This document shows, in pieces, positions 35,501 to 49,200 of a DNA stretch of 64,000 bases. Every line of letters begins with the position of its first letter. Position 1 is the stretch's first letter. The translations under genes and the position numbers were made by a program. Under the pieces are notes generated by a model that worked only from the letters and a program-made list of their open reading frames with translations, ran no database searches and was not told where the DNA came from. Source of the DNA: Thuidium tamariscinum (Eukaryota > Streptophyta > Bryopsida > Hypnales > Thuidiaceae); contig OX344751.2 of the NCBI GenBank assembly GCA_947034885.2, positions 12,152,001 to 12,216,000 of the forward strand, read 5' to 3'.

Positions 35501-36874
35501 TTGTTTTCCTGATGTCAAGTCGTAATAATACGGATATTCGGATAATGGATCTGTAGATACCTTGTACGTCGTTGATGGGCTTCATTTACGCGTTGGTCAG
35601 TCTCATTTGTCCCTTGGGAGCGCAAAAGTGTTTGGTGAGGTCTTGTTATCATTGATTATTTACCATTTTCATGAATTATTTGGAATGTATAACCAATTTC
35701 AATTTTTTTTGGATCGGTTGGTGACAGTGTCAGACAGTTAACGAGGAGGAAATATTTGATTCTCAAGATAAGCGAGGTCTTTTTCAACTTGGTTGGATAC
35801 ATGTAAGAAGAAATGCTTGTCTAGTTTACTGGAATGTTTCTAGATGGAAAATTGAAGTATTGTTTTTGGCACCATATGCCTTTTATATTGCATGATAGGA
35901 TGAGGATGGGGTTTTTGATGGTATCTTTCGGCTCCTTGTGCAGACGCATCCATCACAATCGTGTTTTATGTCATCCATCGACCTCCATACGCATTACTCT
36001 TATCAGGTTAGTGAGATTATCAACGAGTTCTTCAACCGGTTACTTTATTCCTTCAAATGTGCTTTTCGTTATTTTCGTTAGTACATAGTATTCATATCTA
36101 TGTGAACGACGTTTATCTTATCGGAGTTTACGAAACGCATGTTCTTATTGTCATCTGTAACATTGAGTCAATAAAATTTTGTCATTTTGAAGTTTAGGGT
36201 TGTACTGGACTAAATATGGCAAAGAGCGATCTAGTTCAGAGTTCAGACAGACCGTTAATAGAGTGTATCTTTAGAGTTCTGTTTGAGATTTTACTTGTGA
36301 GTCTCACTTATCTGTTATGTGATTTCCCGCAGATTATGTTGCCAGAGTCTATTGCTATTGTGATGGCGCCAACTGACAGCTCACGGTATGTCATAATGAC
36401 CAGTTTTTCTGTCACCCATGATATGGTTCGATGCAAAGTTTCTGGATGTTGATGCAGTTTTGCTGAGGAGGGTGTTTGGTGTCTTGAAATGTCTGATAAA
36501 GATGTTGGACAGTGATGATATCTTGTCAATGCTGGTGCTGGAGTTCATCATTCCCCTTTTTTTTCTTGACAGTCGAGGGGGTGGCACAAGTAACTACACA
36601 GATTGACGTATATATGTTAAGTTTCATCTAACTGATGAAAGTTATACAGTGCTTGTATATACAATGGATATGTTGATAATATTTTATCTATTTGTGCAGA
36701 ACTTATGGAATTTTCCGCCTGTCTGAACCTGCGGGTGTAAAAATTATTCAACAATGTCAAAGGCGTGGTTTTCATCCTCATGAAGAGCCCCCTGGAGGTC
36801 AAATATACGAGCACTGCAATCATGTTTATATGAACCCAAAACTGCAGTTTGATGTCATAGATCTACGGGCATAG
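32580..36874 (+). CDS. AMSH: AMSH-type deubiquitinase (JAMM metalloprotease)
   Basis: Fourteen exons: 32580-32687, 32776-32840, 32992-33064, 33185-33469, 33656-33771, 34127-34226, 34365-34411, 34616-35009, 35186-35275, 35423-35485, 35728-35802, 35944-36006, 36333-36385, 36700-36874; about 568 codons. AMSH cleaves K63-linked ubiquitin on ESCRT cargo (family knowledge). The N-terminal MIT-like helix (RLSLKYYYRTADNLLKQA) and C-terminal MPN+ domain match plant AMSH1/3. The JAMM zinc site is complete: Glu417 in NLETCGVLAG, His472, His474, Ser482 and Asp485 in HTHPSQSCFMSSID. RQPSPPP precedes the catalytic domain. Exon 4 encodes a tandem SSY(S/N)xP repeat. Oddity: exon 8 as modelled has an in-frame TGA at 34650-34652. 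Using the downstream AG at 34704-34705 (exon from 34706) restores an open frame of about 538 residues. Confidence 0.9.
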
Positions 36875-37503
36875 TCCTAGATCTGTTGTACACAAGCCAA
36901 TTTATATAGTAACCTGCAACTTAGCAAATGCTTTACTCCAGGTATTAGTGGTTCTATGTAGTTGCTCTGTTGCAGTATTTTCTTTCTATCAAGGTAGAGG
37001 TTATCTGTTGTGGGTTTCTTTCGTGTCTTCATTTAGTGCGTCTTCAAGAAGTCTTTTCAGTTCAAATGAACTTTCTTCTAGAGGGTCACACTCAACCGGT
37101 GTATCAGCTATTAAGGATTGTCATTTCTGCCCTGTAAGAAAGGGTCAGTTTATGAACCTGTAATTATCATTTATTCCAGATTTAGTGGTGATCGAGGTTC
37201 TTACAATCTTACTTGAGTGTTGGGGTTGTCTCACTCTTTCTGCAAGAGGACATTGAGCTCTGGGAGTCCAGCATCGCAATTACCCCCTCATTATTTTGAC
37301 ATTGTTTCAATGTTAGAGAAAATTGTTCAACTGAATTAGTATTGTTCTAATGTTTTGTTATTCTTTTCACATGGTTTCAATATGATATTGCAACAATAAA
37401 TACTTTGGTGATCAATGAATATTAACCCTAGAAAGGCTTGAAAGCCTTTTGTGCCTGTGTAGTATATTATGAATATGGTGGTATTTGACTGAAAAATATT
37501 GAC
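36875..37503. other. AMSH 3' flank and spacer
   Basis: The first few hundred bases are probably AMSH 3' UTR. At 37422 the sequence TTAACCCTAGAAAGG occurs, next to a small inverted repeat AAAGGCTT/AAAGCCTTT. It resembles a TTAA-family left end, but no matching right end was found. Confidence 0.4.
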
Positions 37504-37893
37504 TACAGTGGAAACACCCAAAACCGTCCATTTAAGGAATTCAGCATAGTTGGAGGGAGATTTTCCTAAAATTGATATTTTTCTAGTATTAGCGAGTGAA
37601 AATTATGAATATTCAAAAAAATAAATAAATTTTTTGGGCATTGTATGTAATTTCTATGTTTTTTTGAAGTGATGGGTGCCTAGACCACTGAAAGTGTCCA
37701 GTAGGTGCACCCAAAACTGAACCCTGCGAAAATCAGCCCTGAGCCAACCAGATTTTCTTAAGTGTCCTTCACCTGTGTCAACAAATTATTTTCACACATG
37801 TGTCAAACACATTAACTACACTCTAGGGACATATTTGAGTGACTCTACACTCCACTGCAAGGTACAGGGACGGGAATGGGTGTTTCTCCCTTA
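37504..37893 (+). repeat. Dispersed 390-bp repeat, copy 2
   Basis: Partner of 20518-20907. Here the subterminal inverted repeat is exact: GAAACACCCA near the left end (about 37511) and its complement TGGGTGTTTC near the right end. A small TIR element is the likely identity. Confidence 0.75.
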
Positions 37894-40800
37894 AATATTC
37901 TTCAATACAAAGCAAACTAATATTCATGATAGCATGTAAACTACACTATGTTACAATTCATATATTTAACCACAATTGAAGAGTTATGAGGCTAAATATG
38001 GGTTGCATTGAGAAACCCTTAGGGTTGTTGTAGGGCTAGTTAATGTTTATACATTGTTGTTGCAATGTTACATTGAATGTGTCTAAAAAACTTCAATTTT
38101 TCATTTCATCAACATTGAATCAATAGAGGTTGATTATTATTGCTATGCATATTGTGTCAACATAATTTTTGGAAGTAATTGCCTAGGTGTTGATACAATC
38201 TTGGTCTTTGGCTTTGGCTCTAGAGTTTGCCCTTATTTGATTTGCTAATGGTTTTTATAAACATAATCTTTTAGGAAGCGAGAGAGTTTGGAAGATTATA
38301 TACCTTGGGATACACAAGTACAATGGTTTCGTATTGTAGGTGAATATTGCTTTGTGGCTAATCTTTCGAGTGTTTGTTACCTCATACTTGACATTGTTTA
38401 ATTTGGACAATTGCTTATTGATGTATGCTTCAATATGCCTTAAATGTGATGGTGTGGAAGGCATTTAGGCTTTAGTGAAGTGAAATGGAATTCCGATTTG
38501 AGAATGGATATTATTAATTCAATTGTGTTGTTTGCTATGATCTTGGAGGTCGGATACATCTCTATGATAATGAGTAGTTTGCCTATTTCCTTGGGGAGAT
38601 CACTTAGTGTATTTAAAACAAATCACATGTATCCAAGTTATTCGTTGGCCCTCTATATACTTTTTTTATAAATTATGATTTCAACCTATAATTTTGAGCT
38701 TTGCTCAATAATGACTATAGGTTTCTATTGCCAAAAATAACATATAAAATGATTTTTAAAATAGGTTAAAAAATAAACTAAGATGGCATGTTTTTCAACG
38801 CAAATATTTATAGAGAATGCATTTAGATGACCATGACATTAATATTTATTTTAAATAAACTTTCAATAGAAAGTTGTTTTTAACAATTTTTTGTTTATTT
38901 TTTAAACAATTTTTTCTTATATAAAATAGAGGTGTGAAAATTATTTTAAACTCTACAAAGTTGTTTTTTTACTTCAAAATTTGGAACTAATTATTATTAA
39001 CACACAAAAATATCATTAATTCAAAACCTAAACTTTCAAAGTAGAAAATTTTGTTCATAGTTTTTTCTTTTCTTTTTATTTAAATTTGTAGACATAAATA
39101 GGGGTCCAGAATTTTAACACAAAGTCTCTAATGGACACTCAATGCAATCTCCTCGGGCCTATTTTGGTAATTGCTTATCAACTACTATACACAGTATACA
39201 AGACTCCAAAACTTTTGTTCAAATCACCTTGTTTCTTCCAAAAAGAATTCAAATACAAAATTTTCCCTATTTACGCATTCACGCAAAAATCTTCTAAGGT
39301 TGATCTTTTGAATGTATGTAATGCAATGTTTTTCACAGCAGCTTGTTGATGTACATTTCTACATTTTCAAAGGCTCATGTAGGCTTTTTTAGGTTTCTAC
39401 AAGTGAGGTAACGGAACAGAATGTTGAATTTATTATTAGAGTCTTTTAGACCAAGAATGGAGTATTAACTTTTTTTGTTCAGTTTTCTATTATACAAGAT
39501 TTTAGATACGTAGTTGTGATTTACATAAATATTTGGACATTTATTTGGAGGGAATTTGGTTTGTCGTATACAAGACATAGACTTCAATCAAGGTCATATT
39601 GTTTCTTTCAAAGAGATTTGTTCCACTTTGCACATGTTTGTTTACGTATCTCTTCAATAGATATATCCATAGTATGATCGAGTAGATGCATATTTTAAAG
39701 CATATGTCAGGAAAAGAATATAAGTTGAACTAGATGAATGTGGGGTGAAGAAATCAATTTGATGTTATTGAAGTTGGTGATGGTGAGGAAAAGAATTGGT
39801 AGTTAAAATAGAAAACCTACTTTAGAAGATTCTTAATCTTATTCACAAGTTTTGTACTAGGTAATTATTAAATTTTCTCTTGCTTTGAAGTCACATGTTT
39901 ATAAATGGGTTTTTATGTACTTTCAAATCAATGCACATTGCTTAAAATCATTGTTTAATTTATGAATGTCCCCTACATTTCTTGAGGTGGACTTTTTGTT
40001 TACATGAGTACAAAGTTATCTTTCAATGTTGCTCCAACAAACTCCTTCAATGTAACGACCCAAAAGTCTACTGTAATAAATTCATTAGTTTATGATAATA
40101 GATCCGTATATATAGAAAATAAAGTTTATTAATTGTCATGATGTTAAGGAGGTATTTTAGTACAATAATGAGAGCAATAAGATTTTAGCTTACTATTACA
40201 ATTTATATACATTCTTATAGTGATAAGAGTTTTTAGAATCATGAAAACAAATAGCATTCTTTCTTTGAGAAATGAGATCATCATATTTGACATTTCTTCT
40301 TTGTTTTTGTAGAGTTAATGGCCAATAAGAATCATTACATTATACAAGTACCATAAGCATTAAGTATTTATAATCTTTTTAAAGTAAAGAATTCATTTAG
40401 ATTATTAATAACTCAAACAATAAGTACTTAATGTTTTGTTGTTCCAAAAGGAAGTATTTTGTTGTGTTCCAAAAAATTTACGAGTCATTAGTACTTAGTA
40501 GCACCAAATTCATTCTATATGAAATACCAAATACTCCCTCTATGTACAATATTTAGAATTTGAATGACGAAAAGTAAAAAATACCCTATTGTTCAATAAA
40601 AAGCATACAATTCTATGAACATTATAATGTAAAAAATAGGTGGAAATAGAGAAAAAATATCATCTCTATTTTGACAAGTATGCATTTAAAACCAATCAAG
40701 GTCTCCAATCAAGGCCATTCTAGAGAATTCTTAGACAATCCAAATTTCTTCTAATGTTTTTTTTTCTATTAATTTTTTTTGGAGAAAAAAAATTCAAATT

Positions 40801-41747
40801 CTTTTTGTATTTAAAAACTAATTATTTGTCAATCTTAACCACTATATATATGGTAAAATCAAATGGACTTTTTTGCAATGCAAAATGTTAAGTAGATTTC
40901 ATCAAGTTATAGAGTTATATCCAAAAGTCATGTAGAATTGTAGATGCCCTTATAATTCAGTAAAAAAAAATTGATGAGAATTGTATACATGAAATATTAA
41001 CAAATATCATAGTAGATGGCCCTATGACATACTTTACATATACTCCATATATTATTTTCAAACTTGATTCATGACAATTTGATTCATCATAATTTATGTC
41101 ATATCTTCATCTAGACAGATTTTCATTCATCACTTTTTGCTAAATCCAAATGATTCTAAAATAGCTTCAATCATTATAAACCCCTACATGTAGGTGATTG
41201 GTTTTGATAATGTGACATTGCATTGAAATCCGTGCTAGCTTCCCCACAACATGTCAAGGTTGAAAATATAATTAAGATTTATTTGGAACCCATTGTTGTT
41301 CTTGTAGGGTGATTACTTTTTTTAGAAAAAATTGGTTGCTAGTTCAAAGTTGGCAAGTGGAATTAGAGAAAAATTGATTGCAGTTTGAAACATTTATTTA
41401 GTAAAAAATGAGTGAAAAAATCTATGAAATTTCTATTTAGAAATCCCACCCCCTCCCTCCCCTCCTAAGAAAAAAATTTCAGATTTAGTACTTGAATAAA
41501 TATGGAATATAGATGAAAATATCTAGTAAAACTTATAAATACTACACAAGACAATAAAATTAGGTTGGCTTGTACTAAAGCTTTTTTCTTTGCACAAAAG
41601 CATTCGGTACTTTATTTCTAGAACAAAGTTTAAGAAAATTAAAGTTGTCTTTGAGTGTTTTATGAGTGCAAATGGAATTATCTATGGAAGTATTTGCTGA
41701 CTTTTATGAATTGTAAAGTAATTTTCTTTGGGTAGGACAACCTAATT
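37894..41747. other. 3.9 kb AT-rich gene-free tract
   Basis: I see no gene, RNA gene or bounded element. Composition is strongly AT. Short open frames (38480-38671, 39131-39349) have no recognisable domain and biased composition. Confidence 0.45.
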
Positions 41748-42677
41748 TTAACCCCTAAAGGACCATTGTCCCCTTGGGGGACAATTTGGAGTTCGGGCAG
41801 GTTCCGTAGACCTCAATTTTTAATGAATTTTTTTGAAAATTTCTCATAAGATAGGAAAACTGATTAGCTTCATGGGAATGTAATTTTTATTTCAATTGGT
41901 GACCGGGAGCAAAAGTTATACCACAAAAAGCCCAAATTTTCATTCGGCGGGCAGAATTTTTTTTTTGCAAAAAGTCAAAATTTAATTTTTTAATTTGTTT
42001 TTCTAAAATAATATATTTTTGCCTACATGTGAAGCTTTGATTCACTCTATTTGGACTTATAATGAGAAAGTTATGGACAATCTTGTTTTTCGGGCAATCT
42101 AAACAATTTCTTGAAAAAATAACTTGTAGGATTCATTTTTTAATGCAATTTTCACAATTTTTCAAAAAAAATTGTTGGACAAGGTTATGTTTACTTTCTA
42201 GAAAAATCTCACTGTTGGGATTATTGTATTTCAATCCCATCTTAAAGTTATTAACCATTTAGTTTTTCTTTCAATCTTGGACCTACATCTACTTAACAAT
42301 TTTTTAAAGAATGAAAATCAAGTGTTTTTTGTGTGAAATTTTTTTCCTAAACTCTCAACTCAATTTCCTAACACAAAAAATTATAAATTCAAAGTCTATA
42401 GTGCAATTTTTTAATACAAATTCCAGTCAAAGTCATCTGAAATTGCAAACCACAGTTCAAAAAAACTTGTATTTCCAACTTTGAATGCTCATATCTTCCA
42501 ATCTGTATGGTCAAACTTCATGAAATTTTTACCAATTGATCTCAATCGAGTTAAGTACAAGATCCTACGGTTAGATTCTTTAAAAAAAAAAATTTTGTTT
42601 TCTTGGATGAATGCAACAGAAATGGCAGTTTTGAGAGGTTTTTGACAGAAAAAAGGCCTTGGTCCTTTAGGGGTTAA
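41748..42677. mobile_element. TTAA-bounded MITE with 18-bp perfect TIR
   Basis: 930 bp. Both ends read TTAACCCCTAAAGGACCA inward, a perfect 18-bp inverted repeat that includes the TTAA. A subterminal stem, ATTGTCCCC/GGGGACAAT, sits just inside the left end. Interior AT-rich, with no transposase. TTAA targeting plus CCC-starting ends is the piggyBac-superfamily signature; Kolobok elements also use TTAA. Related to 18195-19592. Confidence 0.75.
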
Positions 42678-44767
42678 GGCAACCTTATTTCACTGTTTTG
42701 TATATTTATAAATCTTAAACACTAGTGATTTATCCCAACGCCATAATAGTACAAAATTTGGTACTATTATATAAACATAGTATAAATTTGTTATAAATTT
42801 TAGAAGTATGCTGCCTCATTGGTCCAAAATAATCTCTAAACTACTACAAAATCATCAAACACTCATCCATAGTGATCATTAGACCATCCAATACAATCAT
42901 GATATTTTCAAACTTGTTTTTTGATTCATTCTTTAGAGGATGTTTTAAACATGTGGATGATTTTGTATGACCTTTTCTTAGTTCAAGCTCAACTAATGAA
43001 ATGAAGTTACTTAAAGTGTAGTATCTATTACTATTTGAAAAATTTCTAAAATTTCTAAAATAATTAAAAAGAAAATTGAACTTTGCATCTACAATCATAT
43101 TTTTCTAATTCCTTAATTTAGAAATTTGTTTTGAATATTTTTATTCCATGATATTCTACTCGACTAAATACACTTTTGGAAGAATTTTTAGATTTTTGAG
43201 CATACTTTGCAAATTGCAATGATATGAATTTTTTTGTCTTTTCCCTTAAAATATTCATAGTAATTTAAAAATTTTACAAAAAATCTGAAAATTTTACAAT
43301 ATGTGAAAGACATGTATCTACATCTCCTACAAAGAGATATAAGAATTCAAGCATACACTACCACAAAAATGGAAGCCAGTTGGAGTGAATGAAATTTTGA
43401 TATTCAACTCCATAGTCATAGAGCCATTTTTTTAAAGTTAAGAAATTTGAAATTTTCTTCATGGCAAACATTATAGTATAAAGTATTGTTGTACAAATTA
43501 ATTCTTGTATCATTCTAAAATTTAAAAAAATCATCACTATATATTTTAAGGCCAAAGTTCAAATTTTAATAAAAATTTGATTTTTAATAATTTTTCAAAT
43601 TTTCAAATTTGAATGGAAATTAGATTTAATATGATTTATTTAGTTAGTAGGTCATAAATGCAAATAACATCATTTTTATGGGTAAAATTTAGATCAAGAA
43701 AATAGCACAAAACTATCAAATACTAAAATGATTTTGGGCACAATGGTCAATGGAGGTATTCTTCATCTTGAAAGTCATCCATCACCAAAGCCCTTTTGGA
43801 CTTCTCATCTTTATGGGGTTAACCTAGAAATGTCTAAGAGGATGTTTTGTACCTTGAATTGATTTTAGGAAGTCTTTATGGACAAAAAATAAAATAAAAT
43901 TTCATTCAATTTTTATAGTAGGATTACTAGTCATTAAAGGACATTGAAGCTAAAAAAGCATTAGGAGGGATTTGAGGGCTTTACAAGATTGCAAGTTCCC
44001 ACAATCTGAGAATGCAAGAACTATTGCAGGCCCCCTGAAATGCAAGATTCTAGTGTGGTCAAGACCATGCTAGGTCATTAAAAAAAATTATTTATTTTAA
44101 ATTGAACTTTTTTTCATATTTTAGGACCTATTTTTATTTTTATTTTTTAGGTAATTGCTCGTTGACAATAGCCAACAATTCCATGGATAGTGTTGGGACA
44201 GTTTTGGGAACAGACCTTGAAACAACCCTGTAAAGGCCTCCAATCCGTCCTAATGGAGGATGATCAATGATTTTTAAGATAAGTGTAAAAGTAATATATT
44301 CACCTATTGGTTTGATAATTGAATCATCTTTGGCAAAATACCTCAATGACAGGTTTTCTCCTTTCAAAGAGAGAAATTCACTAATATCTTTATTTTATTT
44401 TATTTTCTTCATCCTACGAATAGTAAGTCATCCCAAAATGACATTTGATTTCTGGGGATCAAAACCTTATTTCCTTTTGAAGTGTCATAGATCTAAATCT
44501 CACTAAGCTATAGAGATCTTAACCATACAATCTTTTAGAAAACAAGTTGTAGATGATGTGTATCAAATTTGGAGTCCTTTGACCATATAGATTGCAAGAT
44601 TATAGTGTTTTAGTGTTGAAAATGAATACTGAAATTTTCCAAAGAACACATTTGAAGGTGAAATTTGGTTTCTAACCTACTCAAAGGAAAAAACTTTACA
44701 CAATGAAGTGATTTCAAAATAGTATGAAAACAAAACTATGGAAAAAAATTTCACTCAATTGACTCAT
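42678..44767. other. AT-rich spacer
   Basis: No gene or bounded repeat identified. Minus-strand open frames (42844-43098, 44140-44367) lack any domain I recognise. Confidence 0.4.
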
Positions 44768-45031
44768 TTGAGTTATTCGTAGAGTACACTAAACCGGGGC
44801 TTAAACCCATGAGTTTTGTAAAAAAGCCGGTTGAGTTTAAAAAGTCGAAATAAAAGTGGGTATGAAACTTATTTTTCCATCAAAATGGTACCTAAAAAAG
44901 TTTGGTCCCCACTTTTGAAGTCATGTGACATAAGTGTCTTGCAAAAAAGTTTGACGCTTCAACTATAGTTGTCTTCTCAACTTCAAAAAAAGTCATGCAA
45001 GGTGGGGGGGGGGACTTTACACATAACTCAA
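44768..45031 (-). mobile_element. MITE, copy 2 of the 262-bp family (inverted)
   Basis: 264 bp. Ends TTGAGTTATTCGTAGAGT and ACTTTACACATAACTCAA. The internal sequence is the inverse of copies 1 and 3. A G10 run near 45004 is specific to this copy. Confidence 0.85.
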
Positions 45032-45109
45032 TTGTGTCTACAAAACCGTTTTAAAATGTCAAAAAATAGCAAGAAAAGTTGGGAAAAAATACATCTAAGC
45101 CTAAACGTC

Positions 45110-45610
45110 CTTCTACTAAAATGCTCTTTAGTCATTCATTTCTTCTTGGATTGACATGAAATTTTAGTCACATACTAGACTAGTACGCGCAACTTTCCCA
45201 AGAATTTTTTTAAAAATTGACTCTTAATGAAAATGATATAAGCCCTCGAAGTTCACTATAGTTTCAAAATGCCAAAATGTTGAACTTTGAATCGCTCCAA
45301 AACATTCAAAACAACTTGGATTGATATGAAAGGTTTATCACAATAAGTAGACTTCAAGGGGAACAAAACCCATCAAATTTTGCTAAAAACAAACATTAGA
45401 TGAAATAGATACAAGCCCCCAAAGTTGCAGCCCTAAAATGTAGTTTGGTGAAATCAAATTGAGCTGTAAAGTTCGATTGGCCACCAAAATTTCATTATAA
45501 CTTGGATTGATTTGAAAATTTTACCACACAAACTAGAAGAGATTGTGCAACTTTTCCAACAAGTTTCATTGAATTTGGATCTTGGATGCAAAAGTTACAG
45601 CACTTTGAAT
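45110..45610 (+). repeat. Three diverged tandem units, about 165-190 bp
   Basis: The phrase CTTGGATTGAYWTGAAA recurs at about 45146, 45316 and 45493, each time followed by a similar downstream order (an ACTAG or AGTAGA block, CAACTTT or ACAAAAC, then AAATGATATAAGCC-like text). The units are too diverged to call a satellite. Confidence 0.5.
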
Positions 45611-46279
45611 TTGACTTGAAACTCTGTGAGGACACTTTCTGTCCTCTGTCATTTTGTCATAATGGAATGATCCCTATCCTACTTGACCAATTTCACCCCT
45701 TCACTCAAATTTTCAATCAGGTCATGCATACGAAATGTAAAACGCAGTTGAATGCTGATAAGTGGTAAACCGCATTGCCTCTTCAGCGACTCTTCTTGGA
45801 GTTGTGTTCAAAGTTTGTTTTTGGAAATTCATTATGAAAAACAGCATCCAAGTATCTAATTTAATTATAAATTCAACAAATTTGATCATGAATTTAATTG
45901 TGAATAAATCGATTGTAAATACATCAAATCATCCTGTCACGATTGAATTTGAAATACTCGAGATCCACCTTCAAGATGAGGACCAAAGAAAATAGGGATA
46001 TACCTCAGTAGTAAGTCCGTCCGCTAAAATTAAGACCCTAAGGACTCCTGAGCAATGTTCGTCCAAATAATTTCACTCATCCGAAGTGATACTTGAATCT
46101 TTACAAAACAAACCTCCCTCTGGAGCCAATTTGATAAAACTAATGCAAATAACTTTACTGTACAGAGATATAAGCAAAATTTGTGCAAGCTTTGAAAAAA
46201 GGACTTGTCATTAAAGAGTTAAAAGAAAGAAACTATGATAATGGCCGCACCTGTACTGTACAGAAAACTAAGGAATCAG

Positions 46280-49200
46280 TCAATCGGCAAAGTCATCGTC
46301 ATCATCATCCTCGGACATCCCTTCGGAGGCACTGCTCTCGTCTGAGGCACTACTCTCATCTGAGGAGTTCCGTTTCGAATAGGCCTTGTGTCGGTTGCCT
46401 TTGTGGACAATCGTGATCTTGGGCCGCTTCTTGGGAGGAGCTGGGGTGGGAGTCCGAGGCAATACGGTGGCAGGCGACTTCCGGGCACCAGGCGGGAACC
46501 CACGTAAGGTGCTGGGGGCTGGTGGAGGCGTCACCATGCCATTGCTGCCATTCGAGCTGGGCTTGATGAATCCGTTGTTGGTGTTGGTGCAGGGGGTCAG
46601 GCTAGCTTGTGCGGTCTTGGGAGCACGCAGCTCTCTGGTCACGCGAGGTGCGAAGGCCCGCGCAGTGAGAGATGGGGTGGTGTAGAGTGATGCTGAGCGT
46701 GGAAAGGAGATGATGGGTGTTAGTTTGCCATCAATCTGGCATGAGAAAGTGAACGAAACCTGATGCACAACACCGTCAATTTACAGGATTCAGTGAAAAA
46801 GAGGTCAAATGTTTATGACAAGACAAGAAGCATGCACAGCGCAATCGAATTACAGAAGTGAGTTCAATCCTTAAAGCCTTCGTGCCTGAAAATAGACAGT
46901 CCACTTTGGAAGCTACCTTTCAGAACCTACGTCTGCTGTTCAAAAATGCAGAGCGTGGGTTCTTCTTTCTACTGGTATAATTGTTACCTTCCTAATCAAT
47001 TCAATTTGGATTGGTAGTGGTTGCTTCTGGCCACTTGGGCACTTAGGATTAACAAGTTCCAATGTTAATGACAAGATCCAATAGACTAGACATGAAAAAG
47101 CTACATAAAGAGAGACCTCGGTCGTGTGCTACCCCCTTGCCCATCTCAGTAAATGAGGATGTGATATTCTCGGAGTCATCCAGTTAGCATTTTCAACAAA
47201 TTGGTTGAAACGCAATGCACCGAGAACTGGAGACAAAGAGAACGCATAAGAAATATTCACTTGACCCTCCATTCTTGTGCCAAGAGTATACGAATGAGTT
47301 GCAAGTAAACCGAAATTTAGAATTCAATGAGTCCACTGTATTCCACAGTGAATCCCCTTCCAATTTAAGTCCGTACCTGGTCTTTGGAAGCAGCCTGCAG
47401 TACAGCATCAGGGACGGTGGAAGAGTCACTATGATGAGCCCAGCTCAAAAGATCTTCCTCAGCAGGGGTCCCAATCTGAGAAGGCAGTTCGCTAATGTTA
47501 ATCGGGAAATAGAGCTTTGCATCGAATAGGAGAGTCCTTCGAAACTACTAGTGCGTACGAGAGAACAGTATTGTCTCTGACTATTCTACGTGAAAGTTTA
47601 GGGTGCCCACCTGTCTCTCCCATGGTCTTAGCTTTCCTGAACACCCCGCCACTTTAGCAAACTCGCCAATGTCTTCAACAGAGCCATCGGAAGTATCAGG
47701 AGTGCCAGTGATTTCCACAGAGTCGGCGTCCGCGTCACACCTCTCACAGGTTATCGAATCATGTGTATCAGACCTGTGCGTTTCAATGTTAGCTAAACAT
47801 TATAAGCAGACCACGCCAAGGGACCGTATGGACTCAACCCTAGTTCCTGGTCTGTTCGATATCAATACCTGATATCTTCACGGAGTGTGAACAGGTCTCT
47901 GAGATCATCTGTGGATAGCATGTTCACCTGCACACGTTGATACCAAGACTTTGTCAGAAACAAACTTGATGGTCATTCACTCAGAGTTACTAAGAACCAG
48001 AAGAGTTTTCACTTTGTTGACTCTAAGCCAAAGGTAAGGCGGTCAATTGCATCAAGCTAAATCTACAGTGAAGTGACAAAGCTTGAGTAGATTCTTATGT
48101 AAAGTATTTGCTGTTACTCAAAAAAATGAACTCTAAACTCTAACATGAATTTCTAACATGAACATGCAAGATAAAAGAGAAAGCGCCTCTCAGAGCAAAG
48201 TTGCTCGTTGAACAATGTCAAGTGATGTTCACAAACCTGAGCTTTAGCATCAGTTGATTGTTCTTTGTCAACAACCTTCTGAAGTCCCTCTTTAGACATC
48301 TGCCGTTGGAACACCTGGAAGAATCAGCAGACCACATGCAATGTGAAGAGGAGTCCAAAAAGTTGGGCTGCAGGAATGCCAGCACTGTCCAGCCTTAAAA
48401 ATCAAATAACTTCTAGTCAGTTCCGTCTTTCAGTACCTTTTCCTCAATGCTGCCACTCGCCAGAAACCGATAAACGAATACCCTTTTCTTCTGCCCATCT
48501 CTCCAAACTCGAGCTGCTGCCTATGATGGAGCAATGACAGAAAAAGCTGAGTTAGGGAGCCAGACATAACAAGTGCAAAACCGATCACTAACTAAACATG
48601 ACTTGACCGTGAATGGTGACTCGACATTTCATACCTGTTTATCAGTGGCAGGATTCCAGTCTGGATCAAAGAGCACCAACCGGTTTCCTCCAATTAAATT
48701 CAAACCACAACCTCCAGCTTTGCTACTTAGTAGGAAAGCAAATTCATTCTGCGAAGAAACACGAAGGCGTCAGTGAGAAACCTAAGTCGGATACATAAAT
48801 CGAGATATAGGCGTTTTGCAATCATATCTGCTAGCAAAGCTATTTGTACTTCACCCGGCACTTGTTATATGTCAACATAGCCTACCTGATTCGGGTCGTT
48901 AAATCTCGAAACCAACTTTTGCCGTTTACCAATGGAGGTGGACCCGTCCAGCCTTACGAATGGGTAGCTCCTCTCTCGGCAAATTTGAGCGAATAAATCC
49001 AAAGTCTGATGATAAAAAATAGTAAGTCCTTGAGACGTGCAGGGAATGTGGGAAAACTACGCTACACACTATTATACTGAGATCACAGTGGTATATTTTT
49101 TCAAATATGACGTGGCACATTTGACCACCTTAAAAGCTGCAAAGCTGCAAAGTAACGTACAATTACTTTTGCGAGCCACATTCAATTAAAAGCGACAATT

